DNA from: Plantago major
Taxonomy: Eukaryota; Streptophyta; Magnoliopsida; Lamiales; Plantaginaceae
Direction of reading: 5' to 3'
NCBI GenBank assembly: GCA_026545765.1
Contig: CM048843.1
Coordinates: 3,162,001-3,226,000 of the forward strand
DNA length: 64,000 nt
Position numbers and translations under genes: made by a program. The notes beneath the pieces are model-generated. The model was not told the origin of the DNA. It did not search any database and saw only the letters and a list, made by a program, of their open reading frames with translations. Below, one piece after another: positions 1 to 10,848 of this stretch; position 1 is the first letter of the stretch, and the number at the start of each line of letters is the position of its first letter.

Positions 1-2297
1 TAAGTATTCTCCCAAAACGGACCGGGTTATCATCTACGTAAGCCGGTTGAGTTTCGACGTATGCTACCCTCCCGTTCTCTCATGCCGGACTTGGGGATCT
101 CCTAGCCTCTCGGCGTCCTCTCGGGCTCAGTGGTCCGGGATCCGGGTAACACTGATTGTCTTCTTGGGCTAAACGAGCGTCCGCTCCTTTCACCTCTGTT
201 ATGCCTAGGGCTAGACCCTCTGGGAGGAGAACGACGGGGAGATGCATTTCTCCGGTCCCTTGCACCACGTGGCTCATTGGACTGGTACCTTCGTCTGGCT
301 TCGCGTTGGTCGGTGCCCTCGGGCTTCCTCATGATGTATTCTTGCAAATATCCCATTTCGATCAACCTCTGGATTTCCTGCCTGAGGTGCGTGCATTTTC
401 CGGTGGAGTGTCCCGTCTGTTGGTGGAAGTAGCGACTAGATTCGAGTTCCTGGTGAACCTGGTTTCCCTGTGCTTGGGGGGCCATTGGATTGGGAAGCCT
501 TGACTTTGCATGATGGTCAAGATTTGTTCCTTGGGGGCTTTTAGGTCAGCGTAGTTTATGTAAACTTTTCGGGGATATCTTCTTCTTTCCTCAACCCTTC
601 CTCTTCTATCACCTTTCCACTTTTGCTCGAAATGTTGGTTTCCCAACCTTGTGTTATCTGGTACTGGTTTTGCCTTCTTGACCTCAGCTCTCACTACCAT
701 TTTGTCGAGGGTTTCTGTGTGCTCAAGAATTTTTTGATTCAATTCTCGTTCGGTGGTTATTCCTGCATCAACAATCGTGTAGCGGAATGAAGTGTTGTTG
801 GAGTTCTCTCCTATGTGGAATACTCGATCTTTGATGGGGTGTGACTCAATGAGGACAACTGCTTGTTCAAACCTTTTGACAAACGATCTCAATCTTTCAT
901 GTTCCTTTTGCACAATTTCTGCCAGGTAGCTGACTGGACGAGCTGTTTCGAGGAAGTTCTCGAATCGCAGAGTGAATTTGGCGATCATCTGGTCCCAGCA
1001 TGTTATAGTGTTGGGCCGGAGGTGCTTCCACCAAGTCATGGCGGGGCCGGTAGAGGGTGTTGGGAAATAACTGTGCCTTTACATTGTCCGGTACTCCCAT
1101 GCCTCCCAGGGATGCCTCAAAACGAATTCGGTGATCTATTGGGCATGTGATTCCCTCGTACGTTTCCTTAGAACTCGGGGCACTCCTCCCCGGAGGGAGT
1201 TCGGTGTCCCTCATAGCTTAGCAAAGAGGATTCAGGCTCCTTCCATATTTCATGATATCTCTTGCATGGGTAAGTGTTTCTAGCTTTGACCGTTCCAATT
1301 CTAGGGCAGCTTCATGGATCCTAACTTGTTCTTTAATTGTTCGGTTTCATCCATGTGCCTGTCCCCCCTATGAGTCCTGGCAGACCTTGACCTGGTTCAG
1401 TTTCGATGATGTTCCCTTCCCCTATCTCGGCTTCCCCTCCTATGGTCTCGATAATCATCATTCCTAGTCATCCTGGTTGGCGACTGTATTCTTTCATTAC
1501 GGAATTGTCCATGGCGGGGATGGTTTTGGGGTGGAGTGTCACCCCGGTACCCGTTGAGAGTTTCGTTCTCCTCGTCGTATTGCTCCCCGTGGTCCCTTCT
1601 CCCGTCATCTTGACGTTGCCAATTTCGCGCGGTGGTTCGAGAAGGAGTTGGGTCACGACATGTTCTCTCGTCGACTCCCATCTTCTCCTCTCTACCTGTC
1701 CTCCGATTGTTTCTCGAGTCCAAATTACTCCTAGCCCGGCGATTTAGCATGTTTCGTAAGTCTCCCGGGGCTCTATGGCTTGAGGCTCTAAGACTTTCGG
1801 ACCGATCTGTATTTCGAGTGTTCAGGGGTTCTCTGAATTCCACCACATGATTTGTTGTTACTTGGGGTTGATTCTAGATTGGCAATACGGGAGCGCTTCT
1901 TCGTGGTGCGTGGTTAGAGTTATCTGGGAGGTTCACGCTTGGCCCTAATTGAGGTTGGGTCCTTAGTAACAGGGCAACTTGCAAAAGTTGAATTTGAGCT
2001 TCATTGTATCCGGCCAGATGAACCGGCGGTGACACGAGGTATAACATTATCAAGGCCTACGGGTGCCGGAGTTGGTGGATTGGGAGGACGTTGCTGTCCC
2101 GTTCGTCGTTCCATGGTGGAAAGAGAAGCTTCGAGGCCATCCCTATCATCATGTTCATTGATCCGTTGATTTCCTGTGAAAGGATTGACTTCCCGTGGGG
2201 TGCGGTTGCGGACTTGACTTCGGGGCCCAACATCAGAAGTTGTTGATCTAAGGATTACTAGAACTGTCCTTCTAGTACGTCTTCTAGCTGGAGCCAT
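1..2297 (-). pseudogene. Gypsy retrotransposon gag, frame-broken
   Basis: This is the capsid (gag) part of a Ty3/Gypsy retrotransposon read on the minus strand. The start is the first ATG after the primer-binding site, at 2297, in a basic N-terminal segment. An Arg/Asp-rich linker (about 1850-1400) follows, then a retrotransposon gag domain (about 1170-650) with the typical MTWWKHL-like and FLETARPVSYLAEI-like blocks. A degenerate zinc knuckle lies near 430-380 (FHQQTGHSTGKC); the first Cys of the usual C-x-x-H-x-x-x-G-H-x-x-x-x-C pattern is missing. At least three frame changes are needed to follow the protein (near 1900, 1350 and 1035), so it cannot be made as it stands. Pol would lie left of the window. 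The Tat/Retand-like lineage is inferred from the primer-binding site and the knuckle. A real frame could be hidden by consensus errors. Confidence 0.8.
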
Positions 2298-2318
2298 GGC
2301 TTTTTGTACTAAGTGATT

Positions 2319-2333
2319 CCCACAGACGGCGCC
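2319..2333 (-). other. Primer-binding site of the left Gypsy element
   Basis: On the minus strand this reads GGCGCCGTCTGTGGG, the tRNA primer-binding site type found just inside the 5' LTR of many plant Gypsy (Tat-like) elements. It lies 22 bases upstream of the gag ATG at 2297 and fixes the element's orientation. A one-base variant occurs in the second Gypsy element at 32886-32902. Confidence 0.75.
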
Positions 2334-2597
2334 CTACTCCCGAACCAAGAAGACTTAATCATATCGGGACAATGCTATCAAGGTAGTTCGACCTCACCAA
2401 AGTTAAATGTCCGACTACACCAAAATCAAGAGGCCGACCCTCTAATACTTCGACCTTTGGACTACAATCCAAGCCTCATCTACTTAAATGGGCCAAGTCC
2501 ATTAAGGGCCCATGAGCCCAAGTTCTAGCATGGACGAATCCAGACCGTACACTTGGCACTCATCCAAGAGAGGATGATAACAAACCTTTGCCTATAA

Positions 2598-2900
2598 CAC
2601 TACAAGAAAAGCTGGAAAAAACATCCGTCGCCCCATAACGACGGATCGCTTATTGGGGCGACGGAATCTATCCGTCGCCCCAATTGGCGACGGATAATTG
2701 TTATCCGTCGCTTATTGGCGACGGATAACGTATCCGTCGCTAAATTGGGCGACGGATAATTATTATCCGTCGCCCAAGTTTGACTTTGATAAAAAAAAAA
2801 AGGAAATTTTTTTTTTTTTAAAAAAACGGGGCGACGGATAGATTATCCGTCGCCACATGTGGCGACGGATCGACTACGGGCCGGATACGTGTCCGGCCCG
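2598..2900 (+). repeat. Left terminal and subterminal repeats of CACTA A
   Basis: About nine copies of the core CGACGGAT or its complement ATCCGTCG lie within 300 bases of the terminus. Most form head-to-head pairs such as GGCGACGGATA ... TATCCGTCGC. In En/Spm such subterminal motifs are the binding sites of TNPA. The same role here is inferred from position and arrangement. A poly-A/poly-T stretch (2790-2826) separates two groups. Confidence 0.85.
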
Positions 2901-2929
2901 AGTTTCATAATCCACAGAGGCGTAATGCC

Positions 2930-3672
2930 TCACTTTCTTCCTCTTCTCCTTCTTCTTCCTCATTCTCTTCTTCTCCTCTCTTGGTTCCGGTGAATTCTTC
3001 GTTATTCCGCCAATCTTGGTGCCTAATCAAGCTAGTGGGACAAGGAGTTTGTTTCTTCGATCAATTTCAGATTTCTACCGATTAATCAAGGTATTTTGGC
3101 TAAAACCCTAGTTTTTTAAAATTTGGGGATTTTGTTTATTTTGATTAATTTGAGCAATTATATGTATATATGATAAGTATGTAGTAGTTAGTTTAGTTAA
3201 TTTGATTAATTATATGTAATTTGTTCAATTTGATAGTTAGTTTAATTAATGATATGAATGTATGTAGTATGTTAATTAAGTTTGGTATGTATGAATGTAT
3301 GTAGTTAGTTTGATTTGTGTTAAGTATATATAGTTAGTTTAGTTAATTTGATATGTTTGTTAAGTATAGAAGTATGTAGTTTTGATTTGATAAATTTGTA
3401 TGTTAAGTATGTAATTTGATATGAATATATGTAGTAATTCGATATGTATAGAGTAATTAGTTAATTTGATATGTATGTTAAGTATATAATATATGTACTA
3501 AGAGGTTGAAATGGTTAAATTATATTCCCAATTTTGTAAATATCGAACACTTAATTAATAATTAATTTATAAGCAACATATAATAATTAACAATTAACCT
3601 CTACAATCTTCTTATCCGAATTGGAATCGATCTAATAAATTAAATACGATCTAATCAATTGGAACGTCTCAG
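2930..3672 (+). other. CACTA A leader and 5' intron
   Basis: A CT-rich leader (2930-3090) is followed by a GT at 3091 (AAG/GTATTTTGGC) and about 580 bases of AT-rich DNA rich in TAGTTAGTTTGAT-like words. An acceptor ends at 3672 (CTCAG/GTTA). Elements C and D have the same donor and acceptor context before their transposase ATG (51605-52254 and 58675-59200), which supports a 5'UTR intron. Confidence 0.6.
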
Positions 3673-3697
3673 GTTAAAAATAAAGTATATATACAAT

Positions 3698-4106
3698 GAA
3701 TTCCGACCGTTCATGGATGTACGATCGTACGGCGGTAAATGGCAGAGTTTGTAGGAGTTTTGTAGAAGGGGTTAAAGGTTTCATCTCGTTTGCCATGGGA
3801 CGTCCGGTTGTACAATTGGGGGGTTGATAAAGTGTCCTCACATTGGAAACCTCGAAACAAGCAATTTATGACGCCTCTGACAGATTCGAGCACTTGCGAC
3901 GTTATGGATTCATGCATGAGTATCATGTATGGATTCATCACGGTGAGGAAGCACCGTCCATGTCATACCTCCAATGGAGGGAGAGGCGGGGTTTGGGGCC
4001 GCCTATCGAGTGCCTTTCTGCTTGTCGGAACATGTGCATGGTGTATTGGGAGGAGGATGTAGATCTGTTGGAATGCAAGTTCTGTGGTAGGGAGCGCCAC
4101 AAGTGA
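3698..4106 (+). pseudogene. Upstream short transposase-associated ORF of CACTA A
   Basis: This is a short coding module in front of the main transposase. It begins MNSDRSWMY, the hallmark of the transposase-associated domain (PF13963 type). It continues through an FVEGVKGFISFAM block and an HLRRYGFMHEYHVWIHHGEE block, and ends with CMVYWEEDVDLLECKFCGRE followed by a TGA stop at 4104. That last part resembles the Cys-pair segment that lies much later in the full transposase. The module therefore looks like the domain fused to the Cys-pair segment with the middle removed. At least one frame change (near 3830) breaks it. Element B has the same module (about 50150-49756, minus) with the same C-terminal end and stop. 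The module has its own splice acceptor at 3672. Confidence 0.65.
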
Positions 4107-4364
4107 TGAGGAGGGGGGTGCATGAGAATGAGGAGTTTGATCCGTTTTGTCTCTAGGCTTGTATAACTAGTAATCATTAGTTTATATATATATGAAACCA
4201 AACATTATGGTAAAATTGAAGCTGATGTAACTTATATTATGTAATGCCGTAACAATTGACTGGAGCTAATATAACTTATATTACGTAGCAATTGATTGAA
4301 TTATTGTGAAATTGATTTATTATCGTAAATGAAAGAACTCGATCTAATGAATTCAAACGTGTCA

Positions 4365-7300
4365 GGTTATTATCTAATTATTCAATGAATACCGATCGTG
4401 GATGGATGTATTGTCGCATTTCTCAATGGCGAGTTCAATGGAGTTTTCGAAAGGGGTTGAAGGTTTCATTGAATTTGCAATGTCAAATCTGGCTTGTGTA
4501 AAGGATGGGTTGATAAAGTGTCCTTGTGCAATGAAACAGTGCATAAACAAGCAATACGTGACTCCTAAAGTGGTAGTCCAAGACTTGAGAAAAATGGATT
4601 CTGCTGCGTATCGGTATGGAATCATCATGGTGAGGAAAAGACCGTCCAATACATATGACCAATACAGACAACGTGGAAGGAAGAGAAAAAATGAACAAGT
4701 CGGGGAACAATCCCAATCTGAAGGTGATGCTATTCGAGCTCGAGTCGAACAAATGGTGTACGATGCTGTAGGGGCGGAGTTCAGGGACACAACCAACACT
4801 GAAACCGAGGTGGAGGTGGAGGAACCACCGAATCCCGAGGATCAGTTGTTCTTTGACTTGTTAGAATCATCAGGAAGCCGGTTTACCCGGTGTAAGCTCA
4901 CCGAGTTGTCTTTGTTATCTCGGCTAATGAGTTGTAAGGCTAATGGCCGAATCAAACGAGCTTCAATGAATGGGTTGGCGTAATGTCGGACCTTTGTCCT
5001 AAAGAAAACCTAGTTCCCACCAACTTTACCAAGCGAAGAAAAGATCACGGGGATTAGAAATTTTGTGGTAACCATGACCGTTGTCCGAAAATGTGCATGA
5101 TATATTGGGAGGAGGATGCGATCTAATAGAATGCAAGTTACGTGGTAAGGAACGTACAAGCGTTACAAGGAGGGGGTCAAAGAAACGACAAAAGAAAAAT
5201 CTCTCACATAAGAAAATGTGGTACTTCCTCTAGCACCTCGTTTGAAAAGATTGTATGCTTCAAGTGCTTCATGGATAAAATGCGTGGCACAAGGAGCGAG
5301 TAATCTCGGATAATCTTTGAAGGTGGTAGAATGGACCATCCAGAGACTCACCCGCATGGAAATCGTTTGACAGACATATCCGAGTTTGCGGCGAATCTAG
5401 AAATGTACGTTTGGGACTTTATGCGGATGGTTTTAACCTGCTTTGAGTGAACGTAAATACTCTTGTTGGCGATTATGCTCACACCGCATAATCGCCCCGG
5501 TGAGTGCATGAAGGAGCCATTCATGTTTCGATCGCATTGGTGCGGGCGAAAGATCCTGGATCGACGTTGGATGTTTTGCAACCCCTAATCAAGGAGCGAT
5601 CGAGTTGTGGACGGATGGTATCCTCAAGATATGATGTGTCGACAAAAAGAACTTCACCTTGAGAGCTCTTCTTTGGACGTGAGTGACTTCGCATACTCCA
5701 TGCTATCTGGAAGGAAAACATCGGGAAATATGCATGTCCACATTGCTTGGAGGATGGATGCATTTAGGATCAAGGGTAGTGGAAAATTTTGTTGGTTTGA
5801 TTGTCATCGTAGGTTGCTAGAAAGTGACCATCCGTTCAGGAAGAACAAGGATCAATTCTTGAAAAATAAAGTCGTAAACAAAAAAGCCCAGATAAGACTT
5901 ACTGGTGCACAAATTCTTGCGGAGATTGATAGATTGGGTCTTATGAAGGTGAGCTTGGGTGGATGAAGCATAACGAGAAAATTGGTAAAAATGTGGTTGG
6001 AGGAAGAGAAGCATCTTACGGGACTTGCCTTTATCGAGCATCTTCTTATCCGTCACAACTTAGATTTCATGCACATTGAGAAGAACGTGTTCGAGAACTT
6101 ATTCAATACACTTTGCAACATTGAGGGAAAAACAAAGGACCATGCGAAGTCTAGATCCGAGTTGTCGACGTGGTGTAAAAGGCCTGAGTTGACAAAGAAG
6201 GATGAGAATGGTAAGTGGCCGAAAGCGTGCTACACAATTGACAACGCTTCTAGGTCAATTTTGTTTGATTGGGTGAGGCATTGAGTTTCCGGATAATTAC
6301 GCCTCAAATTTAGAGAGGTGTGTGGATTTGAAGAAGACAAAGGTTTATGGGATGAAGAGTCACGATCGTCATGTGTTCATGGAGAGGCTTATCCGGTAGC
6401 ATTTCGAGAGCTTCATGAAACACGTATGGACCGCTATCACCGAGTTGAGCTTATTTTTCAAAAATTTAGGCACAAGGTGGTTCATGACAAAGTGTTGGAA
6501 AATCTTGAAAAGAACATACCATTGATTCTATGCAAGCTCGGCGTATCTTTCCACCGAAATGGTTTGATTCTATGGAGCACTTGCAGCACCTTCCACATGA
6601 AGCGAGACTTGCTTGGACGGTTCAAGATCGATGGATGTATCCATTCGAGAGGTACTTGGGAAATTGAAGAAGTATGTCAACAACAAAGGTAAACTGAAGG
6701 ATCGATTGCCAATGCCTACATTCGAGAGGAAAGCGCAACCTTCGCTCTTATTACTTTGATGAACACGTCCCTACGAAGACAAGAAGGCTCGAAATGCGCA
6801 TACATTCGTAGTTCAAGCGGATGATGAGTTTTCCTATCTGTCTTCGTGGTATCGGAGACCTCTTGGTGCGACTAAGAAAGAATATCTTACGGATAAAGAG
6901 TTGAAAGCGGCTCAATATTATGTCCTCACGAATTGTCTTTGAGGTTGACCAAAGATATGGTACTATTTGCAGGTCGAGAACCATTTATTTAAATTTTAAT
7001 ATAGCTACGCAAGTCTCTACTTCAATTATAGACTTATCAATGAATCAATGTTTGCGCTTTTTCAAAAGCGTTGTTTGGAAGAAAATCCTCGATGACGGAG
7101 GATACACTAGAGGAACTACTTGACTCAAAAATTCCTACAGAATTTCCAGATTGGTTCCGAGAGTATGTCCGGAATCCTATTAACAACGTCACATGCATAT
7201 ACTTAAAGGCTCTCGCAGAGGGTCCATTCAAAAAGGTCTACACATTCCCAGGTTATATAGTCAATGGCCTTAGGTTCCACATTTGAATGTAACACGGCCA

Positions 7301-7800
7301 TGGCGACAAGCAACTCCGGTGTGTGTTAATGGTGCAGAAGAGTATGGAGACGCTACTTTGTTTGATTTCCACGGCAAGCTAAAACGAATTGTGAGGATTG
7401 AATATTCTGGATTGCCATTTAAACGAACCTTCTTGTTTGACGTTGAGTGGTATGATCCTAATCCAGGAGGTACGAGGAAGAACGAGCGGTTTGAAATGGT
7501 TGATGTGAACCAAAAGAAGAGGTACCGAACCAAGTATGAACCATTTATTCTGGCGACTCAAGCACGACAAGTGGTGTTTCTTGAATATCCAAGCAGAAAA
7601 CGCGATAAGGGGAATGGTTAGTCATGCGGTACCTATTCGTGCTTCGAAAGTGGAGTACATTGAGAAAGACGACTCAATTACGAACTCGTACCAACAAGAG
7701 GATGTCGATAAACAAGCGAAGATCCCATAGAAGCGGATGATGAGTTGTTTGATCTCGCACGAGGACCAATATGTAGTCTTAGAGGACGGCGATAACGGTA
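4365..7800 (+). pseudogene. TNPD-like CACTA transposase of element A, frame-broken
   Basis: This is the transposase that would cut and join the element's ends. An acceptor (GTCAG/GTTA, ending 4365) precedes the ATG at 4387 (MNTDRGWMY). In order I see the transposase-associated domain (4387-4620), a linker with SLLSRLMSCKA (about 4900), and tnp2 (PF02992 type; about 5080-6180) with the DSPAWKS, LGLYADGF, SDFAYSMLSGRKT and LDFMHIEKNVFEN blocks. DUF4218 (about 6290-6690) shows HVFMERLIPVAFRELHETRM. DUF4216 (7090-7620) shows FLFDVEWYDPNPGG and FILATQARQVVFLEYPS. Single-base losses break the frame at more than ten points. The intron before DUF4216 (about 6973-7056) appears to have lost its acceptor: it reads TTTGCGC where element B reads TTTGCAG. 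It is not functional as read. Confidence 0.85.
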
Positions 7801-7895
7801 TATTATGTGTATTATGAGTAATTATATGTGTTATTATAATGCTATGTATTATAACTCGTACTAACACATTTTTATCAGATTACATTTTTTTGCAG

Positions 7896-9927
7896 ATGTC
7901 ATGACAGAGGTCCACCTATCGTCCCCCCACGCAAAGCATGATAGTGGTGGGTCGGGACACTTGTCGAACGAGGAGGGCTCAAGATCGTGACAAGGTCTCG
8001 GATTCTGAGACCCCAGGCGGAGAGAGCAAATGTGGCTCTACCAACACATCTTTGGAGGACGACCACGACGATTGTCCTACCTCGTGTTCGATCCAAACAA
8101 TCCCAACGTCACGTGACGGCTTTCTGTGATTTTCCTATTGGTCCCGCCAAGTAAGTATTATACATTCTTCTTAAATATCTAAAACATAACCGATAATGAT
8201 AGTTGACAAGTATAAATTGTTGTACTAAAGTAATGCATATTCGTTTCTTGTATCTTATACATTGACAACGACTTATGGCCCTGGAGGTGCACAACAAACT
8301 AGGTGACATCTTCCGAGGAGAGAGAGCCACCCAAGGTGGTGGTGAGTGTTGGAGCCACATCTCGAGCGCATGAGGGCGAGTACTTGATGAGCCGAGGTAA
8401 GTTAAAATATGACATTCATTTGTTTGTAATTATAATTAATCGTTTTAATATGAGTGGTATGTTAGCCACGGTATGTGAGTGGTATGTTAGCCACTTTATT
8501 TGGGTGATATGTTAGTCACCATTGTGTTAGTAAATTTTAGGACAATGTGAGTGGTATGTTAGCCACTGTATGTGAGTGGTATGTTAGCTACTTTATTTGG
8601 GTGATATGTTAGTCACCATTGTGTTAGTAAATTTTAGGACAATGTGAGTGGTATGTTAGCCTCTGTATGTGAGTGGTATGTTAGCCACTTTATTTGGGTG
8701 ATATGTTAGTCACCATTGTGTTAGTAAATTTTAGGACAATGTGAGTGGTATGTTAGCCACTTTATTTGGGTGATATGTTATGCTTCATTGTGTTAGTAAA
8801 TTTTAGGACAATGTGAGTGGTATGTTAGCCACTATATGTGAGTGGTATGTTAGCCACTATATGTGAGTGGTATGTTAGCCACTTTATTTGGTTGATATGT
8901 TAGTCACCATATCATTATGTTGTTAGGACATGTATTGACTTTGGATGTTGTATGAAATTGGGAATGTAGAAGGAGTACTTCATTCCAAGAAGTTGATCCC
9001 ACAGATCTGGCGTGTTTATTTAGACTGGGATCCAAACTGCATGAGGATATGGTCTCAGACGGAAGGCCATTCGGGATCGGGTGGCCCAATCCTCTCCGAG
9101 TTGATGCAACGGAGTGGGCCTTTGGGATGCCCATCTTGGCCGAATCGATGTCCAGGCGTTGCTTGACCAACAAAGCGTAACCGGCATCCTACCGACACGG
9201 GCAGAAGGGCCGTTCACCACCTTGGGAGGCGATCTACTGTTACTGATTATTATCAATCGGTGCGTATATATGTATTTTTGCAATCTAGCATTACGTGTAT
9301 GCTCTATTACTGGTAGATGATAAATTGTTGACTAGATCTGTTTGATTCGGGTGTACGGGGAGGTGACATCCAAGTATGCCATCTTCAAGAAGGCCAAGCG
9401 TATATGGGTATGGACCGACTGTCGGGCATCGTCTATTGCGGTATGTTTATGTTGCTTAAAGTTCATATTTGTACACTATTACAAGTTACTTTTTTAAAAC
9501 AGTAACTGATCATTATATCTGCTATTTACGATTTCAGGCTGAGGTTGATGCTCAGGTGGCGAGGCAGGAGGACGAGACGGGTGATGTGTTGTCAACTGAA
9601 CAAGTTGACAACATCTTCCTAGAGGTCAACAAACCGACAAGAAAGGACGAATATATGGACTCGGAGCCTCGGTTTGCAATCGCTAGTCCGGCGTGCTCCT
9701 CATCATCGTCCCAGCAGTCCAGACGTCCGGTTTACACACAGGACCAGGTCTCGGAAATGGTGCAGTCGCAGGTCCGGGAACATGTTGCTCGGCTAACTCA
9801 AGAGATGGAGCGCCGCGACAGAGAACGAAGGGAGGAGAACGAGCGCCTTGATTCTGAATGGAGCGATTCATGTCGATTCGCCATCACCCACCCCCCGTCG
9901 ATAGCTAGTTATGTATCTGTATGTTGA
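7896..9927 (+). pseudogene. TNPA-like (Transposase_24) gene of element A, spliced, broken
   Basis: This is the second gene of the CACTA element. TNPA-type proteins bind the subterminal repeats and bring the ends together. Likely exons are 7896-8150 (MSRQRSTYRPP-like start, ending before GTAAGTATT), about 8281-8396 (GECWSHISERMR-like, ending before GTAAGTT), 8971-9240, about 9349-9438 (FKKAKRIW) and 9538-9927. The last exon encodes AEVDAQVARQEDETGDV and then a Gln/Arg/Glu-rich coiled coil. Exons two and three are separated by an intron that holds the hairpin minisatellite at 8451-8912. Frameshifts occur in most exons. The family call rests on exon order, the GRVYGLGS-type end seen in C and D, and the FKKAK motif. 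In En/Spm the two proteins come from one transcript by alternative splicing; that is possible here but not shown. Confidence 0.7.
8451..8912 (+). repeat. Intronic hairpin minisatellite of CACTA A
   Basis: Copies of AGTGGTATGTTAGCCACT and GGTGATATGTTAGTCACC alternate in a higher-order unit of about 97 bases that also contains a GTTAGTAAATTTTAGGAC spacer. Each short motif is a dyad with a 5-bp stem and the same 8-base loop TATGTTAG. The array lies wholly inside an intron of the TNPA-like gene (donor 8397, acceptor about 8970). Matching arrays occur in B, C and D. Confidence 0.9.
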
Positions 9928-10081
9928 TTTTTTTCATATTTACACTTGTTTGGATAATTTCTCCAGCTCCGAATATTACTTTTTTATTCATTGAAACATT
10001 TTTCGTATTATTGATTTATTATCGAACATTATATTGATTAAATAGGTGAACTACGAAAAATAGGGATTAATATGAAATAAA

Positions 10082-10422
10082 TAGTGACGGAATTAGTGAC
10101 GAATTAGTGACGAATTTCAAATTCGTCACTAGTCGATAAAATATTTAGCGACGGATAGATTCTATCCGTCAAGAATATAGCTTGACGGATAGATTCTATC
10201 CGTCGCTATATTTAGCGACGGAAAGAATCTATCCGTCGCTAAATTTCGGAATTAAAAAAATTGATCAATCAATCGTCAATCCGTCATGAATTGACGACGA
10301 TTGTTATCCGTCGCATTAGCTCGAGGCGACGGATTTTCTATCCGTCGCCGATCCGTCGCCAGAGGCGACGGATAGTCTTCAGAAGCGACGGATCTATCCG
10401 CCACATGCCGATTTTTGTAGTG
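10082..10422 (+). repeat. Right subterminal repeats and terminus of CACTA A
   Basis: About a dozen motifs lie here. A GTGACGGAATTAGTGACG group comes first, then GCGACGGATAGA/TCTATCCGTCGC dyads, ending in the terminus ATTTTTGTAGTG. The arrangement mirrors the left end. The same order, reversed, is seen at the left edge of element B (43344-43640). Confidence 0.85.
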
Positions 10423-10848
10423 TAAATACAAGGCCTAAACTCCTCATAAACGGTAAGTAACTACTTCCGAAAATCTACTCTCGAAGTTTTTAAGTCCTAG
10501 ATTGAAAAGTCGACCGACTTATTAACTAGTTGAATCTAAGTACCGGGTTGTCCTAGGCAAACCGGCCCAAAAGGGTCTAACCCCTTATTTTCTTGTCACA
10601 GATCAACGACGGACACCACCGACGGACGCAACGGAGGACCGACGGACTCGACCTCGGTCCACTTTTTCGTCCGCACACTTTCCTTTTCGAAGTCAATTTA
10701 ATTTAATCAAAGTAAAGGCGACTTGAACCAAGGACTATTTGACTTCCGCTAACTAATATCATCGTTCGAGCAAGAACTACATCAATTCAGGGCGTCGACG
10801 AACTAACTAGCGACTTATCCATTTTTACCCTACATCAAGTTTGATACC

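Larger units (their letters stand above)
2598..10422 (+). mobile_element. CACTA (En/Spm-type) DNA transposon A
   Basis: This is a structurally complete class II element. It starts CACTACAAGAAAAGC and ends ATTTTTGTAGTG, the inverted CACTA termini. It is flanked by the 3-bp target-site duplication TAA (2595-2597 and 10423-10425). Inside are left and right subterminal arrays of the GCGACGGAT motif, a TNPD-like transposase pseudogene and a TNPA-like pseudogene, all on the plus strand. It is 7825 bp long. It sits inside the LTR of the left Gypsy element, so it is younger than that insertion. It is the same family as element B (43344-58587, opposite strand), with matching ends, exon order and intronic repeat. 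Its reading frames are broken in many places, so it is not autonomous as read. Confidence 0.93.
2334..10834 (-). mobile_element. Gypsy LTR split by CACTA element A
   Basis: Outside the primer-binding site the sequence is non-coding, as expected of the 5' LTR. It runs 2334-2597, is interrupted by CACTA A (2598-10422 plus TSD), and resumes at 10426. The outer end is uncertain. A TGTAGGG start on the minus strand at 10834 is possible, and so is a TGTGACAAG start near 10602. The inner end does not show a clean CA, so the boundaries are approximate. Taking the first choice, the LTR without the insert would be roughly 670 bases. No second LTR of this element lies in the window, so neither LTR identity nor the 5-bp TSD can be checked. 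Confidence 0.5.

Noticed and set aside
1..2330. Plus-strand ORFs over the left Gypsy gag
   Set aside because: The minus-strand frames carry the gag domain and the primer-binding site fixes that direction.
8451..8912. CRISPR-like array (regular short palindromic repeats)
   Set aside because: This is a plant nuclear transposon intron; the spacers are themselves repeated and there are no cas genes. It is a minisatellite of dyads.
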